DNA of 34,635 nucleotides from Clostridia bacterium. Its GTDB lineage: Bacteria > Bacillota > Clostridia > Oscillospirales > CAG-272. How positions within the stretch are numbered: position 1 is the stretch's first letter; each line of letters starts with the position of its first letter. The notes under the pieces are model-generated. The model searched no databases, was not told the origin of the DNA, and saw nothing but the letters and a program-made list of their open reading frames with translations. This document shows positions 7,507 to 14,399 of this stretch, in pieces. A program made the translations under genes and the position numbers. The stretch is from the NCBI GenBank assembly GCA_017472305.1, contig JAFUQP010000038.1:1-34635 (forward strand). Reading direction: 5' to 3'.

Positions 7507-8190
7507 ATGATACTGATAATTAATCCGTCAAAAAGAAGGGCAAGAGAGCTTGCGGAGCTTCTGCGAATTATGGGTTATCTTGCCTACCCTATACTTCCGG
7601 GTGAGCTTGGAAGTGAATATTCTCCCGCCTACCGCGCGGCGGTTATTTTTGCCGACTCGGGCTTATATGATATTGAGGAATTCGTCGAAAGGATACGCTC
7701 TTACTCGCGCGCCTTGCCGCTCTTTATGATTGGCGACGGAGCTGAGGGCAAGGGGCTCTTTATGAGGCGGTTTCCGTCCGACGTATCGCCTGCCGTACTG
7801 ATAAAGGGAATGCGCTCGGAGCTTGAAGGTCGCTCGCTTCCCGATATCGGTGCCTACCGCGGCGCGGGCTTCTTTGCCTCGGTTGACTCACCTACGGTAA
7901 GCTTTCTCGGAAGAAGCATAAAATTTACGCACACCGAAACGATGATATTAAGATACCTGATATCGAGCTACCCCACGCCGAAATCGGCAAAGGATATTTT
8001 GATTCACGCATTCCGTCTATCAAGGCTGCCCGAGCCTACGAGTGTCAGAACGCAGATATCCTGTATGAACAAGAAGATACGCGAGTCTGAGGGGCGGCCG
8101 CTTATCGAGTTCGTTGCCGACAGCGGCTACAGACTGAGCGCCCCATCGGACAAGCCTTTCTCTTACCTTTCAAAGAGCTGCTCAGGATAA
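7507..8190 (+). CDS. Winged-helix regulator with degenerate receiver-like N-terminus
   Basis: A DNA-binding regulator of 227 aa. The C-terminal third (about 125-215) resembles the OmpR/PhoB winged helix: a start like VSFLGRSIKFTHTETMILRYL, a recognition-helix region SVRTQISCMNKKI, and a wing FVADSGYRL. The N-terminal 110 residues have receiver size and alternating strands and helices, but lack the acidic pair (N6-P7 instead). D50 could sit at the phosphosite, yet the surrounding pattern is not canonical, so phosphorylation is doubtful. No kinase gene is adjacent. It lies 93 bp before sigK on the same strand and has a consensus promoter. Its targets are unknown. AAGGAA precedes the ATG. Confidence 0.75.
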   Translation: MILIINPSKRRARELAELLRIMGYLAYPILPGELGSEYSPAYRAAVIFADSGLYDIEEFVERIRSYSRALPLFMIGDGAEGKGLFMRRFPSDVSPAVLIKGMRSELEGRSLPDIGAYRGAGFFASVDSPTVSFLGRSIKFTHTETMILRYLISSYPTPKSAKDILIHAFRLSRLPEPTSVRTQISCMNKKIRESEGRPLIEFVADSGYRLSAPSDKPFSYLSKSCSG

Positions 8191-8283
8191 TTTTTCGTTT
8201 CGGTCAAAAGTACAAGTCCTCCCTTCATAGAATTGATAAGGCGAGCCCTGATAACCCCGGGCTATTGCAGAAGGGAGTTTCGT

Positions 8284-8988
8284 ATGTTTGATTTGGGTAG
8301 GCTGCTTCTACGCTTTATTTCGCTTATTCTCGGTATAGAGGAAACCGCAAGCTTTCCGCCGCCGCTATCAAAGGACGAGGAAGAGGAGCTGTTTGAAAAG
8401 AAGCTTGCAGGCGACTCTCGGGCACGCGATAAGCTGATTGAGCACAACCTTAGGCTCGTGTCGCATATTATCAGAAAGTATTACTCGTCATACGAGTACC
8501 CCGACGAGCTTTTATCTATTGGAAGTCTTGGGCTTATAAAGGCTGTTGACTCCTTCCGTCCAAGCTACGGCACGCGGTTTGCAACCTACGGAGCAAAGTG
8601 CGTACAGAACGAGATACTTATGTTCTTCAGAAGCAAGAAGAAGCGGCTTGGAGAGGTGTCGATAAACGATACGATAGACGTTGACAAGGACGGAAATCCG
8701 CTCACCTACCTTGATATTATCAGCGTTGAGGAAAGCATTGAGGGCGAGCTTGACCTGAAGGCGTATATCGAGCGAACGCGCAGTCTTGTCGAGAGCGTGC
8801 TGGGGGAGCGCGAGCGTGAAATAATCGTTCTGCGATACGGGCTGTGCGGATATCAGCCGAGAACGCAAAGAGAGGTTGCAAAGCACCTTAATATTTCGCG
8901 CTCGTACGTTTCGAGGATAGAAAAGAAGGCTCTCTCAAGGCTGAAGGAAGCCTTCGGGCGCGACGTGCCCTCCTTTGACGACCTATAA
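8284..8988 (+). CDS. sigK: Sporulation sigma factor, SigK type
   Basis: Sigma-70 family factor of 234 aa for late mother-cell sporulation genes. The hydrophobic N-terminus (about 1-17) is like the membrane-bound pro-sequence of pro-sigma-K. Then come FPPPLSKDEEEEL, region 2 (LIEHNLRLVSHI, SIGSLGLIKAV, FATYGAKCVQNEILMFFR) and region 4 (REREIIVLRYGL, and ISRSYVSRIEKKAL, which is SigK-like more than SigE-like). The frame is intact, without a skin-type insertion. The ATG at 8284 has GGGAG 6 nt upstream; a TTG-started extension to 8233 is less likely. CATAGAAT at 8226-8233 is a weak candidate for a sigma-E -10. SigE remains a less likely alternative. Confidence 0.8.
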   Translation: MFDLGRLLLRFISLILGIEETASFPPPLSKDEEEELFEKKLAGDSRARDKLIEHNLRLVSHIIRKYYSSYEYPDELLSIGSLGLIKAVDSFRPSYGTRFATYGAKCVQNEILMFFRSKKKRLGEVSINDTIDVDKDGNPLTYLDIISVEESIEGELDLKAYIERTRSLVESVLGEREREIIVLRYGLCGYQPRTQREVAKHLNISRSYVSRIEKKALSRLKEAFGRDVPSFDDL

Positions 8989-8995
8989 ATTTATT

Positions 8996-9016
8996 AAAAT
9001 CAGGCTGATTTTTTTT
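8996..9016 (+). terminator. Probable terminator after sigK
   Basis: AAAATCA/TGATTTT (8996-9002 and 9006-9012) with a 3-nt loop runs into T up to 9016. The stem is AT-rich, so it may be weak. Confidence 0.5.
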
Positions 9017-9174
9017 AGGACGGTTTTTAAAAAAACGCAAATAATCCTTTAACAGAAATAAGGTGTCAGCTTTTTTAATTATCACAGAGCTTTCAGGTAT
9101 AAATTCCGTGCCGTGCGGAATAATAACGACGGACACTGTCCGCAAAATAAGAAAAGGCACGGTCATAAACGTCT

Positions 9175-9399
9175 ATGATGATTATAAACAAAATAGCGCT
9201 TATTCTCACTATAGTAGGCGCGCTCAACTGGGGACTGGTCGGACTCTTTACCTTCGACCTTGTTGCCTGGATTACAGGCGGTGCGGGCACCGTGCTTGCA
9301 AGAATTATATACGTTCTTATAGCTCTTGCAGGTGTTTGGTGCATTTCTCTTCTCTTTATGGATAACGAAGAGGTCAGAGATTCGCGCTCGCACGCATAA
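9175..9399 (+). CDS. DUF378 family small membrane protein
   Basis: A 74-aa membrane protein with two hydrophobic segments (about 4-31 and 40-62). The first carries the DUF378 pattern IALILTIVGALNWGLVGLF, followed by FDLVAWITGG, and the second reads RIIYVLIALAGVW. The family is widespread in Firmicutes (YuzA-like) and has no known function. The tail is charged (MDNEEVRDSRSHA). No good ribosome binding site is visible; AAAAGG lies well upstream. Adjacent ATG codons at 9175 and 9178 are both possible starts. TATAAAT at 9098-9104 could be a -10, but no good -35 is seen. Confidence 0.82.
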   Translation: MMIINKIALILTIVGALNWGLVGLFTFDLVAWITGGAGTVLARIIYVLIALAGVWCISLLFMDNEEVRDSRSHA

Positions 9400-9414
9400 C
9401 TCAAAAAAGAAAAG

Positions 9415-9451
9415 TCGGAGAGCCTCGCTTGAGCCTCTCCGATATTTTTTT
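9415..9451. terminator. Bidirectional terminator
   Basis: The stem TCGGAGAG (9415-9422) with CTCTCCGA (9435-9442) is followed by seven T on the plus strand (9445-9451) and by CTTTTCTTTTTT on the minus strand. It serves the DUF378 gene and the facing permease gene. Confidence 0.92.
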
Positions 9452-9453
9452 GT

Positions 9454-10878
9454 TTAGAAGGGTATGAAGAATTTGCAGACAAAGAGTACCGAAAGTATGA
9501 TTGTAAGCCATGATACGTCCTTCCACTCTCCGCGGCAAATCTTGATAAGGCTATAGCTAAGAAGTCCAAGTCCGATACCGCTGCCGATAGAGCCCGTAAC
9601 AGGCATTGCAATAAGCATAATCACAACCGGAACCGATGCCGACGCGTCACTGTAATCCACCTCGCGAAGCGAGTTAATCATAAGCGCGCCTACGTATACG
9701 AGAGCTGCCGAGGTTGCGGGTGCGGGGATTATCGCCGCTATCGGGGAGATAAACATACAGGCAAGGAACAGAAGTCCCGTAACTACAGACGTAAGTCCCG
9801 TTCTGCCGCCCGCCTTGACGCCTGCCGCAGACTCAACGAAGGTGGTAACCGTGGGAGTACCGGTTATAGCGCCGACACATGTGCCGACAGCGTCCGAGAG
9901 AAGGCACTTTCCCGCATCGGGAACGTTATCGTTCTCGTCGAGCATATCAGCCGCCTTGCAGGTGCCGTAAAGAGTACCTATGGTATCGAACATATCTACC
10001 ATACAGAATGTCAGAACCGTCATAACAACCGAGAAATATCCAAGCTCAAAGAGAGTGCCGAAGTTGAACTTGAAGAGGGTAAGCTCTGCCATTTCCGAGA
10101 AGGGCGGCAGCCAGCTTGCGCTTGCAAGAGATGCGAAGGGATTGACACCCGTAGCAATCCAGGACACAACCCAATAGAAAACAGACGCTCCCGCTACGCC
10201 GTAGAGGATAGAGCCGTTAATATTCTTATGCGAGAGAACCGCAATAAGAACTATACCTATAAGAAGGGTGAGAACGTGGATAACCATAGTTAAGTATATT
10301 CCCTTGTCCATCATAACCGATGCGCCCTGACCGAAGAAGTCGGCGAGCATATAGTTAGAGCCGAAGCCCGAGTCAAGGACGGTATCGTTAGAGCCAAGAC
10401 CGATGTTAACGAGCATAAGTCCTATGCCCGCCGAGATGCCGAGTCTGACGTTGCCGGGAATTGCCTCGACTATCTTCTCACGAACCTTGAAGAGCGAGAG
10501 GATAATAAATATAATACCCTCTATAAGAATTATGCACAGTCCTGCCTGTATACCTTCTACGATGGTAACGCCTGCTGCTGCGGCAATAGATGCACAAACG
10601 GTTGCAAAATAGGAGTTAAGTCCCATTCCCGGCGCAAGAGCAAAGGGCTTGTTTGCAAAGAGTCCCATCATAATGGTTGCCGCAGCCGAGGAAATAACCG
10701 TTGCAAGGAAGATAGCCTTCCAGATGCCCTGGCTTGCATCAAAGCCTGCGATAAGATTGGGGTTCAGGGCGATTATGTACGCCATTGTAAGGAAGGTGGT
10801 AACGCCTGCCATAATCTCGGTTTTTATGGACGTTCCGTTTTCCTTGATTTTGAAATACTTTTCAAGAAAAGCCTTCAT
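9454..10878 (-). CDS. NCS2-type purine permease, AzgA/PbuG-like
   Basis: Cytoplasmic-membrane transporter of 474 aa with about 12-13 hydrophobic segments, in the AzgA/PbuG (guanine/hypoxanthine/adenine) branch. The N-terminus reads MKAFLEKYFKIKENGTSIKT, followed by EIMAGVTTFLTMAYIIALNP. Conserved blocks include FALAPGMGLNSYF, GNVRLGISAGIGL, VDMFDTIGTLYGT (the Asp/Thr substrate region) and GAITGTPTVTTFVESAAGV. The ATG at 10878 has AGGAGG 6 nt upstream; a longer frame to 10923 would extend past the promoter. No purine riboswitch fits in the short leader. xpt elsewhere in the window would process salvaged purines. Confidence 0.93.
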   Translation of the reverse strand: MKAFLEKYFKIKENGTSIKTEIMAGVTTFLTMAYIIALNPNLIAGFDASQGIWKAIFLATVISSAAATIMMGLFANKPFALAPGMGLNSYFATVCASIAAAAGVTIVEGIQAGLCIILIEGIIFIILSLFKVREKIVEAIPGNVRLGISAGIGLMLVNIGLGSNDTVLDSGFGSNYMLADFFGQGASVMMDKGIYLTMVIHVLTLLIGIVLIAVLSHKNINGSILYGVAGASVFYWVVSWIATGVNPFASLASASWLPPFSEMAELTLFKFNFGTLFELGYFSVVMTVLTFCMVDMFDTIGTLYGTCKAADMLDENDNVPDAGKCLLSDAVGTCVGAITGTPTVTTFVESAAGVKAGGRTGLTSVVTGLLFLACMFISPIAAIIPAPATSAALVYVGALMINSLREVDYSDASASVPVVIMLIAMPVTGSIGSGIGLGLLSYSLIKICRGEWKDVSWLTIILSVLFVCKFFIPF

Positions 10879-10911
10879 TTTCTGCCTCCTGTTATTTTTT
10901 AAGACAAGGAT

Positions 10912-10940
10912 ATTATAAAGCAATTCTGTAACAAAGTCAA
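10912..10940 (-). promoter_or_regulatory. Sigma-A promoter of the purine permease gene
   Basis: On the minus strand, TTGACT (10940-10935), a 17-bp spacer and TATAAT (10917-10912). The leader is about 27 nt. Confidence 0.87.
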
Positions 10941-11089
10941 CAGTTTATTAACAATTACCGACCTCTTTTCCATTTTTTCCCTAGTAATTGCCCCTGTGGA
11001 ATATTTTTTTCAGAGGCATAAAATAATATAGAAGCAGGATTTAATTCTCCTATGTTTAAGATGCCGAAAAAAATGGCAAAATAATCACG

Positions 11090-11102
11090 GAGAATATTTC
11101 TC
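11090..11102. promoter_or_regulatory. Small inverted repeat upstream of mazF
   Basis: GAGAA-TAT-TTCTC is a possible operator about 60 bp before the mazF start. The binding protein is unknown. Confidence 0.3.
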
Positions 11103-11122
11103 GGTAAAACCAAAAGGAGAAG

Positions 11123-11148
11123 AAAAAAAGCCTGCCGAGCCTCGGCAG
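11123..11148 (-). terminator. Terminator-like hairpin facing away from mazF
   Basis: The near-perfect palindrome CTGCCGAG-C-CTCGGCAG (11132-11148) is followed on the minus strand by GC and then seven T (11129-11123). No minus-strand gene ends here. It could end an antisense RNA or act as a leader hairpin that controls mazF translation, since it lies just before the weak ribosome binding site. Confidence 0.6.
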
Positions 11149-11164
11149 ACTTAAGAGAATTAAA

Positions 11165-11536
11165 ATGAACATACGACGCGGAGATATTTATTATGCCGAC
11201 CTCAGCCCTGTGGTTGGCAGTGAGCAAGGGGGGCTGCGCCCCGTTCTCATAGTTCAGAACGACGTTGGAAATAAGTACAGCCCGACGGTTATCGCGGCGG
11301 CAATAACCTCTAAAATGAGCAAAACAAAGCTCCCGACGCACATCGACGTGCCGGGAGAGGACGCAGGACTTGCAAAGGACAGCATTATTCTTTTAGAGCA
11401 GATAAGAACGATAGACAAAAAGCGTTTGAAGGAGAAGATGGGACACCTCGACGAGCGCACTATGACCAGCGTTAACAGCGCAATTCAGGTAAGCTTCGGA
11501 CTTGGGGGTATTTCAAGAGAAAACGAATCCACCTGA
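11165..11536 (+). CDS. mazF: MazF/PemK-family endoribonuclease toxin
   Basis: Sequence-specific mRNA-cleaving toxin of the MazF/NdoA family, 123 aa, cytosolic. The start [20 protein letters not shown] is typical, and [13 protein letters not shown] carries the catalytic Arg (R25) next to P26. VIAAAITSK contains the conserved Thr (T48), and the C-terminus has [11 protein letters not shown], like B. subtilis NdoA. I found no antitoxin frame in the 200 bp upstream, so it appears to be an orphan or to have a remote antitoxin. The ribosome binding site is weak (AAGAGA). The S1-protein gene follows 112 bp later on the same strand. Confidence 0.92.
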   Translation: MNIRRGDIYYADLSPVVGSEQGGLRPVLIVQNDVGNKYSPTVIAAAITSKMSKTKLPTHIDVPGEDAGLAKDSIILLEQIRTIDKKRLKEKMGHLDERTMTSVNSAIQVSFGLGGISRENEST

Positions 11537-11537
11537 A

Positions 11538-11616
11538 GAAGGGCGCTCCTTCGGGCATATTTTAAGAGCGGGCGGCATAAGATTAGCTACAGGGACGGTA
11601 AAATCACAGCCGTCCC
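11538..11616 (+). promoter_or_regulatory. Hairpin-forming leader before the S1-domain gene
   Basis: Two hairpins lie between mazF and the next gene: GAAGG/CCTTC (11538-11552) and the stronger GGGACGG/CCGTCCC (11592-11598 and 11610-11616). Neither has a U-tract, so they are unlikely to be terminators. They may be a translational control leader or a processing site. Confidence 0.35.
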
Positions 11617-11648
11617 GTCTAGTAAAAAGGACACGGAAAGGTATGGTC

Positions 11649-12581
11649 ATGAACTCTTATAGTCCCGAGGGGATGCTGATTTCCACCGAAAAAAACTACC
11701 GCTATATTTCGTCAGAGAAAGGACTCGAGGAGGCGCTGAGAGATGGCGCAATACTCGAGGCTCCCGTACTGCTTTGCGACTCGGAGTTTAATCTTCACGT
11801 TGAGCTGCCGTCGGGGCTTGCGGGAATAATTCCGAAGGACGAGGTGATTTATTCACGGGAGGGCGAGCCTGCAAAGGACATTGCCATTCTCACCCGTGTC
11901 GGAAAGATTGCCGCCTTCAAGGTTCTGGGCTTTGTCAAAAGAGGCGGCAGACAGATTGCTCTGCTCTCGCGAAGAGCCGCTCAAAGAGAATGCTACGAGA
12001 ATTTCATTTCAGATATCGTTCCCGGGGATATTATCCCCGCGAGGGTTACTCACCTTGAAAGCTTCGGTGCGTTCGTTGACATCGGCTGCGGTATAGTTTC
12101 CCTGCTCTCCATAGACTGCATTTCGGTATCGAGGATTTCACACCCATCGGCAAGACTTGCCGTAGGCGACGTAATCCGCACGGTTGTAAAATCGGTTGAC
12201 GAGCGGGGAAGGCTATCGGTTTCTATGCGCGAGCTGCTTGGAAGCTGGGAGGAAAATGCCGCGGGATTTCGCGAGGGAGAAACAGTCAGGGGGATTGTCA
12301 GAAGCATTGAGAGCTACGGAATTTTCGTAGAGCTGACTCCAAACCTTGCAGGGCTTGCCGAATACCGTGAGGACGTTCTTGTCGGGCAGACGGCGGCGAT
12401 ATACATAAAAAGCATTATTCCCGAAAAGATGAAAATAAAGCTTATAATTATCGACGTTTTTGACGAGCCGAAAAAGAAGCTTCTGCCAAAATACTTTATC
12501 GACACCGAAAATGTCAGTCACATTGACTCCTGGTCATACTCACCGAGGGCGGCGAAAAAGATTATTGAAAGCGTATTCTGA
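11649..12581 (+). CDS. S1 RNA-binding domain protein
   Basis: A 310-aa protein with two clear S1 domains: about 125-195 (GDIIPARVTHLESFGAFVDI) and about 209-262 (GETVRGIVRSIESYGIFVEL). A more divergent region lies before them. Proteins starting MNSYSPEGMLISTEKN and ending near ESVF are typical of Oscillospirales-type Clostridia and are often annotated as S1-like ribosomal proteins, but the short form is not a canonical six-domain S1. The likely role is RNA binding on or near the ribosome. I chose the ATG at 11649, because GGAAAGG lies 7 nt upstream; the ATG at 11643 is too close to it. Confidence 0.85.
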   Translation: MNSYSPEGMLISTEKNYRYISSEKGLEEALRDGAILEAPVLLCDSEFNLHVELPSGLAGIIPKDEVIYSREGEPAKDIAILTRVGKIAAFKVLGFVKRGGRQIALLSRRAAQRECYENFISDIVPGDIIPARVTHLESFGAFVDIGCGIVSLLSIDCISVSRISHPSARLAVGDVIRTVVKSVDERGRLSVSMRELLGSWEENAAGFREGETVRGIVRSIESYGIFVELTPNLAGLAEYREDVLVGQTAAIYIKSIIPEKMKIKLIIIDVFDEPKKKLLPKYFIDTENVSHIDSWSYSPRAAKKIIESVF

Positions 12582-12611
12582 CAAGGCAGCCTTGTGATTA
12601 AAATTTATAAT

Positions 12612-12657
12612 AAAAAAACGAGATGGAATTTGCAGGTCTTGGAGCTTCCATCTCGTT
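12612..12657. terminator. Bidirectional terminator
   Basis: The 12-bp perfect stem AACGAGATGGAA (12617-12628) with TTCCATCTCGTT (12646-12657) is followed by ATTTTATT on the plus strand. On the minus strand it runs into seven T. It ends both the S1-protein gene and the facing membrane-protein operon. Confidence 0.93.
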
Positions 12658-12664
12658 ATTTTAT

Positions 12665-13396
12665 TCAGCTGACAGTCCCTTGATTTTCACCTTTCGATTT
12701 CAGCTTAAGCTCAAACGAGCTCAAGGCTATAAGCGTTTGAGATGGGACGTAGAAGAGCCATATAAGGTTTATATCCGAGTGTATTATGCGGTATATGAGC
12801 GAGCTCTCGGCAAAATCAAAGTACATACCGTCCATAACCGACAGCCCGACGACCGTGTCGCAGAGAATAAAAAAGACAAGCCCTACAGCGAAAATCAAGG
12901 AGTCCTTGCAGTAGATAAATGCATAGACGATATTCACTGTCAGATTTGCGTAATAAAACATAGACACAATGCTCAGTGCGTCGGTCTTATCACGAAGTAC
13001 GGCGAGCGTGAGTATAATTGCAAGGAGAGAGGCGGATATTCTTATCAGAGTATGTTTTATGCGTCTGTCCTTGTCCGAGTCGGAATAAAGCAGCCTTATA
13101 AAATAGGAGAGCTGGGCAAATGAGAAGAAAATCATAGCCACAAGCTTATACTGCGGCTTGATAATTACCAAAAAGAGGTCGGATACGACGGTAAAGAGGA
13201 GTCCTGACGAGGTTGATATGCTTTTTCCGTCCTTTGAGAGGTAGAAAAGCGAAAAAACGAATGCGAGAGTGACCGACGAGAATGATATTATCTCGTTTAC
13301 CCTGCCCCCGGTCGTCTGTATCAATACGAAAAATACAGACTCCAGAAGAAGAAAGCAAAGCGGCAAAATCAAGCCGCTTTTGTCTTTAGTGAGCAT
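12665..13396 (-). CDS. Multi-pass membrane protein, function unknown
   Basis: A 243-aa integral membrane protein with about seven to eight hydrophobic segments spread over the whole length and a charged C-terminal tail (KLKSKGENQ). The segments containing SDLFLVI and ILCDTVVGLSV loosely recall the YhhN/TMEM86 (lysoplasmalogenase) pattern, but I am not sure of this. The start at 13396 overlaps the end of the YwaF-like gene by 28 bp and has no clear ribosome binding site, so it is probably translated by coupling. No catalytic motif was recognised. Confidence 0.7.
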   Translation of the reverse strand: MLTKDKSGLILPLCFLLLESVFFVLIQTTGGRVNEIISFSSVTLAFVFSLFYLSKDGKSISTSSGLLFTVVSDLFLVIIKPQYKLVAMIFFSFAQLSYFIRLLYSDSDKDRRIKHTLIRISASLLAIILTLAVLRDKTDALSIVSMFYYANLTVNIVYAFIYCKDSLIFAVGLVFFILCDTVVGLSVMDGMYFDFAESSLIYRIIHSDINLIWLFYVPSQTLIALSSFELKLKSKGENQGTVS

Positions 13397-14205
13397 TTTG
13401 CAGAACCAGCCTTATTGATAATGAAGCGCGAGGTATAGAAGATAATCGCCGAAACAAGCATAAATCCAAGCACGTAAATCGCGAGGAACACGGGATACGG
13501 AACGGCTGTGTAAACCGTATCGAGAATCGGAAGCGTGCACTCAAAATAGGGGCTTATAAAGAACATATTGAAGGTATCGTCCATTCCGTTGGATACAAGC
13601 ACGTGATAGCCGACAACGTCAAGAACAAGCGCAACCGAAAGCAGAGCTGCGAACACTGCGACAGCATAGAAATAATGCTTATGCAGGTATCTGTTACGGT
13701 TATAGACTATAGTCAGAGCGCCTATAATAACCTGCAGACCGTGGTGCAAGAGCGACTGATAGTTTATACCTATATAATCGCAAAATACGTCGCCGGGGTA
13801 AATACAAACGACAAGACCTCCAAAGAAGGCGAAGGTTGCTACGTAGAACATAACGGCGTCGTGCAGCTTACCCTCGGGAAGAAGGGCAACAAGAGGAAAC
13901 ACGTACAGAGGCGTTGCACAAAGCTGGAACGGGAACTGATACCAAGCATAATCCCAGACGGCTACCCCGTCCTCTACTTCCATAGAAAACACAAGCTCTC
14001 GGTATATTTCACAGATTACCATAACAATCCAGGCAACCAGAACTATGCGCCTGTAGGTTTTAGCATCACAATCACGGAATTTCAGACAAAGAAGAACCGC
14101 CGCTACCATTATAACCGCAAAGGCAATTATATGAAAGACTCCGAAGGTTTCGGGCGCTTCAGCCTCTGCTTGCAGAAAATGTATCATTTTTTCAAATGCA
14201 TTCAT
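13369..14205 (-). CDS. YwaF/TMEM164-like membrane protein
   Basis: A 278-aa membrane protein with about seven hydrophobic segments. The pattern matches the YwaF family (Pfam TMEM164-like): an early His-containing helix (FGVFHIIAFAVIM), then YQFPFQLCATPLYVFPL, PGDVFCDYIGINYQSLLHHG and LVLDVVGYHVL. Bacterial members have no established function. GAGGTG lies 5 nt before the ATG. The downstream membrane-protein gene overlaps it by 28 bp, so the two are probably co-expressed and may act together. Confidence 0.75.
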   Translation of the reverse strand: MNAFEKMIHFLQAEAEAPETFGVFHIIAFAVIMVAAVLLCLKFRDCDAKTYRRIVLVAWIVMVICEIYRELVFSMEVEDGVAVWDYAWYQFPFQLCATPLYVFPLVALLPEGKLHDAVMFYVATFAFFGGLVVCIYPGDVFCDYIGINYQSLLHHGLQVIIGALTIVYNRNRYLHKHYFYAVAVFAALLSVALVLDVVGYHVLVSNGMDDTFNMFFISPYFECTLPILDTVYTAVPYPVFLAIYVLGFMLVSAIIFYTSRFIINKAGSAKCSLKTKAA

Positions 14206-14246
14206 TACCGCACCTCAAATCAACTAAAATATTTTTAACAATGAAC

Positions 14247-14275
14247 ATTCTATCATTATTTACAGTGTGTTTCAA
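14247..14275 (-). promoter_or_regulatory. Sigma-A promoter of the membrane-protein pair
   Basis: On the minus strand, TTGAAA (14275-14270), a 17-bp spacer and TAGAAT (14252-14247). Confidence 0.78.
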
Positions 14276-14331
14276 TGAGAAAAATTATCATTTAATAATA
14301 TTTAATATTTGCGTGTTTTTTCACAAATTAA

Positions 14332-14382
14332 GCTCCCCTCCGACAAGGTACGCTTAAGCGAATATCTGTACTGAAGGGGAGC
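14332..14382 (-). terminator. Terminator of the Gfo/Idh/MocA gene
   Basis: The outer stem GCTCCCCT/AGGGGAGC (14332-14339 and 14375-14382) encloses a GTAC/GTAC inner pairing and a GCTTAAGC palindrome. On the minus strand it is followed by TTAATTTG. The U-tract is modest. Confidence 0.7.
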
Positions 14383-14399
14383 GAAGTTAATTATGTTTT

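Noticed and set aside
8284-8988. sigK split by a skin-type element
   Set aside because: The sigma factor frame is continuous from the N-terminal pro-sequence through region 4.
12623-14238. Plus-strand open frames opposite the two membrane-protein genes
   Set aside because: No ribosome binding sites, no family-like sequence; the minus-strand genes have promoter, start signals and membrane-protein character.
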